Source of the DNA: Candidatus Omnitrophota bacterium
GTDB lineage: Bacteria; NPL-UPA2; BS750m-G34
NCBI GenBank assembly: GCA_016783345.1
Contig: JADHWT010000007.1
Span: 1-20,593 of the forward strand
Reading direction: 5' to 3'
DNA: 20,593 bases
Of the stretch, positions 7,078 through 15,600 are shown piece after piece (within the stretch, counting starts at the first letter, position 1; each line of letters begins with the position of its first letter). Both the position numbers and the translations under genes were made by a program. The notes below the pieces were generated by a model. It was not told the origin of the DNA. It was given only the letters and a program-made list of their open reading frames with translations, and made no database searches.

Positions 7078-7611
7078 ATGCAAGAAAAGAAATGGTATGT
7101 TGTTCACACCCAGACCGGATATGAGGCAAAAGTGAAAGAGGGTCTGCTTCACCGTATTGAGACAATGGGGCTCCAAGAATTTTTTGGCGAGATCCTTATT
7201 CCCATGGAAGATATCTCAGAGATAAGGAGCGGCCAGAAAAAGGTAAGCCAGAGAAAATTTTTCCCTGGCTATATTTTTATAGAGATGGTTATGAATGATG
7301 AGACATGGTATCTGGTCAAAAATACACCCGGTGTGAGCGGCTTTGTCGGAGCTGGAAGAAAACCGGTTCCGCTTAAAGAAAAAGAGGTGGCAGGGATTGT
7401 AAAAGAGATGGAGGAAAGGAAGGCCCGGCCTAAACCGAAAGTTGAGTTTGAGAAAGGTGACGGGGTTAAGGTGATTAGCGGTCCGTTCCTCAACTTCAGC
7501 GGTATTGTTGAAGAGATCAGTCCGGACAAAGGAAAACTTAAGATAACAGTATCTATCTTTGGCCGTTCCACACCAATGGAACTGGAATACTGGCTTGTAG
7601 AGAAGGTATAA
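7078..7611 (+). CDS. nusG: Transcription termination/antitermination factor NusG
   Basis: NusG binds the RNA polymerase clamp, increases processivity and links transcription to Rho or to the ribosome. The 177-residue product has an NGN domain (about residues 5-110, starting KKWYVVHTQTGYEAKVKEGL and including FFPGYIFIEM and VKNTPGVSGFVG). A C-terminal KOW domain (about 123-177) carries FEKGDGVKVISGPFLNFSG. Length and architecture are ordinary, with no extra domain. It lies 3 nt after secE and 1 nt before rplK, so the three are cotranscribed. Confidence 0.97.
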   Translation: MQEKKWYVVHTQTGYEAKVKEGLLHRIETMGLQEFFGEILIPMEDISEIRSGQKKVSQRKFFPGYIFIEMVMNDETWYLVKNTPGVSGFVGAGRKPVPLKEKEVAGIVKEMEERKARPKPKVEFEKGDGVKVISGPFLNFSGIVEEISPDKGKLKITVSIFGRSTPMELEYWLVEKV

Positions 7612-7612
7612 C

Positions 7613-8038
7613 ATGGCTAAAAAAATAGTTACGCAGATAAAGCTGCAGATTCCGGCTGGCAAGGCTAATCCGGCTCCTCCGGTCGGTCCTGCCTTAGGAC
7701 AGCACAAAGTAAATATTATGGAATTCTGTAAGGCCTTTAATTCTGCTACACAAAATAAGGAAGGGGTCGTTATCCCGGTAGTTATTAATGTATATGAGGA
7801 CAGGACTTTTAGCTTTATTACCAAATCTCCGCCGGCCGCAGTCCTTTTAAAAAGAGAAGCCAATATTGCCAAGGCCTCCGGAGAGCCGAATAAAGAAATT
7901 ATCGCAACTGTTACAAAAGCTGCTGTTAAGAAAATAGCCGAAGAAAAGATGAAAGACTTAAACGCCACTGATCTTGATAAAGCTATGCGTATTATTGAAG
8001 GGACTGCTCGGAGTATGGGTATAAAGGTGGAGGGATAA
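7613..8038 (+). CDS. rplK: 50S ribosomal protein L11
   Basis: L11 binds the GTPase-associated centre of 23S rRNA together with L10-L12 and influences factor-dependent GTP hydrolysis and the stringent response. The 141-residue product is full length. It opens with KKIVTQIKLQIPAGKANPAPPVGPALGQ, containing the Pro-rich N-terminal domain, and ends with the RNA-binding domain including the conserved GTARSMGIKVEG. Only 1 nt separates it from nusG, leaving no room for the L1-binding leader that precedes rplK in E. coli. Confidence 0.97.
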   Translation: MAKKIVTQIKLQIPAGKANPAPPVGPALGQHKVNIMEFCKAFNSATQNKEGVVIPVVINVYEDRTFSFITKSPPAAVLLKREANIAKASGEPNKEIIATVTKAAVKKIAEEKMKDLNATDLDKAMRIIEGTARSMGIKVEG

Positions 8039-8039
8039 G

Positions 8040-8729
8040 TTGGCCAGGGGAAAACTTTATCAGGAGGCGCTAAAGACAATAGAAAAAGGCAAGAGGTATA
8101 CAATTGAAGAAGGTGTAGATATACTTAAGGCCATGCCCAGAAGGAAATTTGATGAGGGGGTCGAGCTATCTATTAAATTAGGAATAGACCCTAAGGATTC
8201 TACTCAGCAGGTGAGGGGAGTATTTGTCCTCCCTCATGGAACAGGAAAGAAGGTAAAAGTGGCAGTTATTGCGAAGGGAGCAAAACTTGACGAGGCGAAA
8301 GATGCCGGGGCAGATTTTGTAGGAGGGGCTGACCTGGTGGATAAGATAAGTAAAAACTGGTTTGATTTTGAGGCCCTGGTGGCCACGCCTGATATGATGA
8401 GAGAAGTAGGGAAATTAGGTAAGCTCTTAGGCCCGCGGGGACTTATGCCAAGCCCCAAGAGCGGGACCGTTACCTTTGAGGTAGCCACGGCAGTTAAAGA
8501 GATTAAATCCGGTAGAGTGGAGTTCCGCATGGATAAGACAGCGAACCTGCATCTTGTAGTTGGCAGGATTTCCTTTGAAAAAGAAAATTTAGTTAATAAC
8601 ATCCGGGAAACTTTCTCATCTATCAATTCTGCAAGACCAAGTGCAGCCAAGGGGCAGTTTATAAGTTCAGCTACGCTCTCTTTAACTATGAGTCCGGGAA
8701 TAAGATTGGATATGGCAGGGTTAGGCTAA
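8040..8729 (+). CDS. rplA: 50S ribosomal protein L1
   Basis: L1 forms the mobile L1 stalk near the E site and in many bacteria also represses its own mRNA. The 229-residue product shows FDEGVELSIKLGIDPK, VRGVFVLPHGTGK, the GADFVGG segment, LGKLLGPRGLMPSPKSGTV and the closing SLTMSPGIRLD. The start is TTG at 8040, with GGAGGG (8029-8034) 5 nt upstream and only 1 nt after the rplK stop. The product then begins ARGKLYQEAL, as expected for L1. Its stop overlaps the rplJ start (TAATG). Confidence 0.96.
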   Translation: MARGKLYQEALKTIEKGKRYTIEEGVDILKAMPRRKFDEGVELSIKLGIDPKDSTQQVRGVFVLPHGTGKKVKVAVIAKGAKLDEAKDAGADFVGGADLVDKISKNWFDFEALVATPDMMREVGKLGKLLGPRGLMPSPKSGTVTFEVATAVKEIKSGRVEFRMDKTANLHLVVGRISFEKENLVNNIRETFSSINSARPSAAKGQFISSATLSLTMSPGIRLDMAGLG

Positions 8730-9247
8730 TGGCATTAGGACATTATATTAAAGAACAGATGGTGAAGGCGTTCGAAGAGAAGGTCAGCCGCTCTCACGTC
8801 ATAATCTTCTGTGGAACCCAGGGGCTTAAGGCCGGGGAGATGGATGAACTAAGGGCAGAGATGGGCAAAGAAAAAGTTAATCTTTTTTTGATAAAAAAGA
8901 CACTGGCCGCTAGGGCCCTCAAAAAGACAAAGATGGATGTAACACCATTTTTAAACGGGGATACTTTTTACGCCATAGGTCGCGATGATCCTCTTGCAAT
9001 CTCTAAGATTTTGGTAAATTTTGCCCGCAGCCATGGGGCCCTTAAGATAAAGGGCGGGGTAATAGATAAAAAGATTGTAGATGTTAATGAGATAAGAAGA
9101 TATGCAAGCATCCCATCTCGGGAGGTACTTATACAACAGCTCATTTTTGGGATAAGGGCGCCGATGATTAACCTGGTATCGGTTTTGAGGGGGCCTTTGC
9201 ATAAATTAATTTTAACGTTGAAAGCGATAGAGGGCGGAAAGAAATAG
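8729..9247 (+). CDS. rplJ: 50S ribosomal protein L10
   Basis: L10 anchors L12 dimers on the ribosome to form the stalk that recruits translation factors. The 172-residue product has the N-terminal RNA-binding region (VKAFEEKVSRSHVIIFCGTQGLKAGEMDELR), the VNLFLIKKTLAARAL helix, and a C-terminal helix (PLHKLILTLKAIEGGKK) that would carry L12. The ATG shares one base with the rplA stop. In many bacteria a leader of 100 nt or more with the L10-L12 binding site precedes rplJ; here there is none. Confidence 0.95.
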   Translation: MALGHYIKEQMVKAFEEKVSRSHVIIFCGTQGLKAGEMDELRAEMGKEKVNLFLIKKTLAARALKKTKMDVTPFLNGDTFYAIGRDDPLAISKILVNFARSHGALKIKGGVIDKKIVDVNEIRRYASIPSREVLIQQLIFGIRAPMINLVSVLRGPLHKLILTLKAIEGGKK

Positions 9248-9258
9248 GAGGAATAATT

Positions 9259-9675
9259 ATGGCAGAAAAAAAAGTTCAGGAAAGTGCAGCAGCAGCTTCA
9301 TCCAATAAGATAGTTGATGCTGTCAGCAAATTGAGTGCATTGGAACTGGCAGACCTCGTAAAGGCATTGGAAGAAAAATTTGGGGTAAGCGCCCAGATGT
9401 TTGCTCCTTCCGGAGCAATGGGACAAGCGGCTCCGCAAGCCGGCGGAGCAGAAGCCGAGGAGAAGAGCACATTTGATGTCATCCTTGTTTCTGTCGGAGA
9501 TAAAAAGATACCGGTGATAAAAGAGGTGCGGGCAGCAACCAGCCTTGGATTAAAAGAGGCAAAGGACCTGGTAGAGGCAGCCCCGAAGGCGGTTAAAGAG
9601 AAGGTATCTAAAGAAGAGGCTGAGGAATTGAAAAAGAAGTTAGAGGCAGCAGGGGCAAAGGTGGAATTGAAATAA
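9259..9675 (+). CDS. rplL: 50S ribosomal protein L7/L12
   Basis: L12 is the multicopy stalk protein that recruits and stimulates the GTPase factors. The 138-residue product has an N-terminal dimerisation domain (KIVDAVSKLSALELADLVKALEEKFGV), an Ala/Gly/Pro-rich hinge (about residues 50-68), and a C-terminal factor-binding domain with TFDVILVSVGDKKIPVIKEVR and LGLKEAKDLVEAAPKAVKE. About ten extra Ala/Ser-rich residues near the N terminus make it slightly longer than usual. A strong AGGAGGAATAATT lies directly before the ATG, matching the high synthesis rate expected of this protein. Confidence 0.96.
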   Translation: MAEKKVQESAAAASSNKIVDAVSKLSALELADLVKALEEKFGVSAQMFAPSGAMGQAAPQAGGAEAEEKSTFDVILVSVGDKKIPVIKEVRAATSLGLKEAKDLVEAAPKAVKEKVSKEEAEELKKKLEAAGAKVELK

Positions 9676-9695
9676 ATCTATTGGAAATTTAACTT

Positions 9696-12600
9696 ATGGA
9701 TATTAAAAAAGAAAAAAAGTTGTTAGACCTAACCAGGATCCCGGGCCTGTTAGGCCCGCCGTATCTTATTGACCTGCAGATAAGTCCATATAAAGATTTT
9801 CTTCAATTAGATTCAACAACCAAGCGGCGCAAATATCAGGGGCTGGAAGCTGTCCTTAGAGACTCCTTTCCTATCAAGGCAATAGACGGAGGGGCATCTC
9901 TGGAATATATTTCCTATGAAATAGAGCCGAGTAAATATTCTATAGATGAATGTCAGCGCCTGGGGATGACATATGCCGGGATTTTAAAGATAAAATGTAG
10001 GCTGAGTATATATCAGCTGGGGGAGAACACATCTCCTGCGGGTACCCCTAGCCAGAGGCATGGGATGGCTTCGCCTAAGAGCGGTGTAAAGGATATCAGG
10101 GAAGAAGATATCTATATCGGCGAAGTTCCTCTTATGACAGAAACTGGTACATTCATTATCAATGGAGCTGAGAGGGGCATTGTAAGTCAGTTACATCGTT
10201 CTCCGGGTGTCTGTTTCGAAAGTAAAATTCTTTCTTTAGGGAAGAAGACCTATAGCGCCCGCATTATTCCTTATCGAGGGGTCTGGCTTGATTTCGAATT
10301 TAGTGCGGACGATGCCCTCCATGTCTCTATTGACAGGCGGAGAAAAATGCCGGTCACCACCCTCCTTAAGGCAATAGGAATAGATAATGAAGAAATCCTT
10401 TCGCTTTTTTATCCTGTTGAGGATGTTGAGATAAAAAGTTCGAATTTACCAAAATATTTACAAAATAATATACTTGCCTCCAGGGTGATAGGTACCCCTA
10501 AAGGGATGGCTTCGCCTAAAGATGAGAAGGTAGTGGCAGAAGCAGGTATTGAATTTACACCGGAATTAATGAAGCTCCTTTACGAAAATGATGTGAAAAA
10601 GGTTAAGGTTATAAAAGGACCCGTTTCTGATATAGCAATTTTACAGACACTGAAGAAAGAAAAAAATACTACTGCTGAAGAGGCAATACTCGATGTATAC
10701 AGAAGGCTCCGGCCGGGAGAGCGGCCTATCTTTGAAAATGCTAAAGACTTTGTCGGCAATATGTTTTTCAGTGCCGAACGCTATGACCTTGCTCAGGTCG
10801 GGCGATATAAGATTAACCGGCGCCTGAAACGCGATGTGCCACTGGAGAAAACAGTTTTAGAGAAAGAAGATTTAATTGAGGCGATACGGTATCTGTTAAC
10901 TCTGCGCGCCGGCGAAGGGGTAATTGACGACATAGACCATCTGGGGAACCGCAGAGTCCGAACAGTAGGTGAACTTGTACGGGAACAATTCAGGATCGGA
11001 TTTGCATATATGAGGAGGGCTGTTCGAGATCGTATGGCCATGGTAAAGCCGGATGAAGCTATGCCTCACCACCTTGTCAATCCCAAATTAGTTACAGCGA
11101 CTGTCAGGGATTTTTTTGCCAGAAGCCAGTTATCTCAATTCCTGGACCAGGTCAATCCATTAGCTGAGCTCACACATAAAAGGAGACTTAATGCTCTTGG
11201 GCCGGGAGGCCTTTCTCGAGAGAGGGCCGGTTTTGAAGTAAGGGATGTCCACAGCACGCACTATGGGAGAATCTGTCCCATTGAGACACCTGAGGGTCCT
11301 AATATCGGACTGATTACGTCGCTCTCTACCTATGCCAGGATAAACCCATTAGGATTTTTAGAGACACCTTATCTCTTGGTTAAGAAGGGCCGGGTAACTA
11401 AGGAGATAGAATATCTCTCCGCAGATGTAGAAGATGATTTTGTCATTGCCCAGGCCAATGCCAGGGTAGATTCTCATGGGAATTTTTTAGATAAACAGGT
11501 AGCCTGCCGTCATCGCGGCGAGTTTCCTTTAGTCCGCCCGGGAGAGATAGATTACATGGATGTTTCGCCAATGCAGCTCGTAGGGGTATCAGCCTCGCTT
11601 ATTCCTTTTCTTGAGCACGACGACGCTAATCGGGCATTGATGGGTTCGAATATGCAGCGGCAGGCTGTCCCGCTCGTTCGGCCGGAACCGCCGATAGTAG
11701 GTACTGGTATGGAAAAAAATGCAGCCCGTGATTCCGGTGTTGTTCTTATTGCCAGGCGCAGCGGCACAGTAGAAGAGGTAAGCGCTGATGAGATTGTTAT
11801 TAAGGTAGGTAAGCAGAAAGGACCTTTAGCCGGGTTCGGTGAGGTAGACCGGTATATCTTAAAGAAGTTTCAGCGTTCAAATCAGGGGACATGTATAAAC
11901 CAGAGACCGATTGTAACCCAGGGCGATAAGGTCAAGGAAGGCGATATTATAGCTGACGGAGCAGCGACATATAACGGAGAGCTTTCCCTCGGAGCAAATG
12001 TCTTTGTCGGGTTCATGCCATGGGAAGGATACAATTTTGAGGATGCAATTCTTATCAGCGAGAAACTCCTTAAGGATGACCGTTTTACCTCTATTCACAT
12101 TGAAGATTTTTCTATAGAGGCAAGAGATACAAAATTGGGGAAAGAGGAGATAACCTCGGATATCCCGAATGTTAGCGAAGAGGCTTTAAAAGACCTGGAT
12201 GAAGACGGGATTGTAAGGATAGGGGCAAAGGTCGGTCCGGGTAGTATCCTGATAGGAAAGGTTACGCCTAAAAGCGAGACCGAACTTTCTCCCGAAGAAA
12301 AACTCCTGCACGCTATCTTCGGTGAAAAGGCCGGAGACGTGCGGGATGCATCTTTAGTTGCCCCGCCCGGAGTAGAGGGCATTGTTATTGATACAAAGGT
12401 ATTTTCCCGTAAAGAGAGAGAAGGGGGGAAACTGACCCGGGCAGAGAAAAAGGAGATAGAGCATATTAAGGCCGGTTTTAGGCGGCGCATCGGGAGTCTA
12501 AACAGTGAAAAGTGCGAGAAAATCAAAGAGGTTATCCTTGGTAAAAAACTGGCCAGGAGTTTTCGCGATGTCGACGGGAACATTGTCCTGGGAGCCGGAA

Positions 12601-15600
12601 GCGTGATCAATGAAACAAATTTTAAAAAGATCAGGCGTTATAAGATCGATGAGATAGTTATGCAGGAGGATGGCGCTTCAATTAATGAAAAGACAAGGAT
12701 AATAATTGAAAATTACGCAAAAGAGGTACAGATTCTAAAGACAGAGCAGGAGAAGGTAATCGCGAGGCTAAAAAAAGGAGATGAACTCTCGCCCGGTGTT
12801 AATAAACTTGTTAAGGTATATATAGCCACTAAACGCCGCATATCAGTCGGTGATAAGATGGCCGGCCGTCACGGCAATAAGGGAGTCATTGCGAGGATTC
12901 TTCCAGAAGAAGATATGCCCTATCTTGAAGATGGGACACATTTAGAGATTGTACTAAATCCATTAGGGGTACCTTCCCGCATGAATGTAGGACAGGTCCT
13001 GGAGACCCATCTTGGCTGGGCTATGGGACAGTTAGGGATGAAGGCTGTGACACCTGTCTTTAACGGAAGCACTGAACAAGATATAAAAAATTTGCTTAAA
13101 AAAGCAGGCCTTTCGGAAAAGGGGACAGCCAGGGTTTACGACGGACGCACCGGAGAGCCTTTTGATCAGGAGATAACTGTCGGCTATATTTATATGATGA
13201 AATTGGTGCATCTCGTTGATGAAAAGATACATGCCCGTTCTATCGGGCCTTATTCTTTAGTTACCCAGCAGCCCCTGGGTGGAAAGGCCCAGTTTGGAGG
13301 GCAGAGATTCGGCGAAATGGAAGTCTGGGCATTAGAAGGTTATGGCGCTGCCTATACCCTGCAGGAATTACTTACAGTAAAGAGCGATGATGTGACAGGA
13401 AGGACAAGGGTATATGAGGGTATTGTCAAGGGAGAACCAGCCCTTGAGCCCGGCACGCCGGAATCCTTCAATGTCTTGATCAAAGAACTGCATAGCCTGT
13501 GTCTTAATGTGAAACTCGAGAAGATTTATAAGGAAAAGAAAAGGGCAAAAAGTTTTAATAAATTTGATGTTATATCTATAAGTATTGCTTCAGCCCAGGA
13601 TATAAAGGCCTGGTCAAACGGAGAGGTTAAAAAACCGGAGACAATTAATTACCGCACCTTTAAACCGGAAAGGGATGGGTTATTCTGCGAGCGTATCTTC
13701 GGGCCCTCCAGGGACTGGGAATGTTATTGCGGGAAATATAAGAGTATCAAACACAAGGGTATTGTCTGCGATCGCTGTGGAGTGGAAGTTATACATTCAA
13801 AAGTAAGACGGGATAGAATGGGGCATATTAAGCTAGCTGCTCCAGTTTCTCACGTTTGGTTTTTCAAATCTACACCCAGCCGGATCGGCAATCTTTTAGA
13901 TATGAGTCTCAGAAACCTGGAGAGGGTCCTCTACTATGAAGATTATGTAGTCATTGATCCAGGTGATACCCCTCTTCAAAAGAAGCAGCTTCTTTCCGAC
14001 GAAGAATACCAGCGCTGTCAGGAAGAGTATTCAAATAGATTTCAAGCCAGGATGGGCGCGGAGGCAATTAAAGAGCTGCTTAAAGAGATTGATCTGAATA
14101 AACTTTATAAAGAGCTGGTCAAGGAACTGGAGCTCTCACCCTCCAAGCAGAAGAGATTACGCCTAATAAAAAGGCTAAAGATTGTAGATGCATTCCGGCA
14201 ATCAAGAAATGAGTCGGAGTGGATGATACTTGATACTATCCCGGTATTGCCTCCGGACTTGAGGCCGCTTGTTCCTCTCGAGGGAGGTCGTTTTGCTACC
14301 TCTGACCTCAATGACCTCTACCGCAGGGTTATCAACCGCAATAATCGGCTTCGCAGACTCCTGGAGCTCTCTGCCCCTGAGATAATTATTCGCAATGAAA
14401 AACGTATGCTTCAGGAAGCAGTAGACGCGCTCTTTGATAATGGCAGACACGGCCGTCCGGTCCTCGGCGCAGGGAACCGTCCCTTAAAGAGTCTATCTGA
14501 TATGCTGAAAGGCAAACAGGGCCGTTTCCGGCAAAATTTATTAGGCAAACGTGTTGACTATTCCGGTCGTTCAGTAATTGTCATAGGTCCAAACTTAAAA
14601 CTCCATCAGTGTGGTCTACCCAAACAGATGGCGTTGGAGTTATTCGAGCCTTTTATTATCAAGGTGCTAAAAGAACGGGGTTATGTCCACAGCATCAAGA
14701 GCGCCAAAAGAATGGTGGAGAAGGTAAGACCGGAGGTCTGGGATATCCTGGATGAAGTCATAAAAGGTCATCCCGTGCTTTTAAATCGCGCCCCTACACT
14801 TCACCGTCTTGGTATTCAGGCCTTTGAGCCGGTACTCATTGAGGGAAAGGCCATCCGTATCCATCCATTTGTCTGCACTGCATTTAATGCTGATTTTGAC
14901 GGCGACCAGATGGCTGTCCATGTCCCTCTCTCTATTGAGGCGCAGATGGAATCCCGGCTTTTAATGATGGCCACTAATAATCTTTTTTCTCCGGCTAATG
15001 GACAGCCAATAACCACCCCCACGCAGGACCTCGTCATAGGATGTAATTATTTAACAAAGGAAAAAAGAGGGGTGAAGGGCGAGAATAAGGTCTTCGTAGA
15101 TTTAGATGAGGTGATTATGGCCTATACCATGAAGGCAATAGATTTACACGCCATAATAAAGTTGAGGCTTGGTGGAAAATTAATAGAGACAACAGTGGGC
15201 AGGGTTATCTTTAATGATGTCTTGCCTGAAGGTATTGACTTTATTGATCAAGAAATGGATAAAGATCAGTTGACACGCCTGATCAAGAAGGCCTACGATG
15301 TTCTTGGGAGAGATAAGTGTATTGAATTACTCGATATCTTAAAGGTTATCGGCTTTGAGTATGCCACCCGCGGCGGTATTACGGCAGCTATTGACCACTT
15401 CACCATACCTGAAGAGAAAAAAGAACTGATCGAAGAGGCCAAGGCTGAGGTTTTGAAAGTGGAAGAACAGTATAAGCATGGGCTGATAACTTCCGGGGAG
15501 AGACATAACAAGATTATTGATATCTGGACCCATACCAATGATACACTGACTGATATCCTATTTGGAGAAGGCAGCAAAAAGAAAGACGAAGAAAAGTCCT

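Noticed and set aside
7216..8103. A 295-codon open frame antisense to nusG, rplK and rplA
   Set aside because: It lies wholly over well-conserved genes, spans their junctions, resembles no known protein and has Cys/Phe/Leu-rich composition typical of antisense frames.
12095..12610. A 171-codon antisense open frame inside rpoB
   Set aside because: It is a shadow of the conserved beta subunit; low-complexity Ser/Phe/Arg composition and no ribosome binding site.
12963..12975. A third possible copy of the rpoB repeat (AGGGGTACC)
   Set aside because: It encodes the conserved GVPSRMNVG of every beta subunit and lacks the GGGATGGCTTCGCC half; the match is coincidental.
13526..13538. TAAGGAAAAG in another frame at the rpoB-rpoC junction, as a relic of a former stop plus ribosome binding site
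   Set aside because: No start codon follows in the rpoC frame and the region is A-rich, so such a match is expected by chance.
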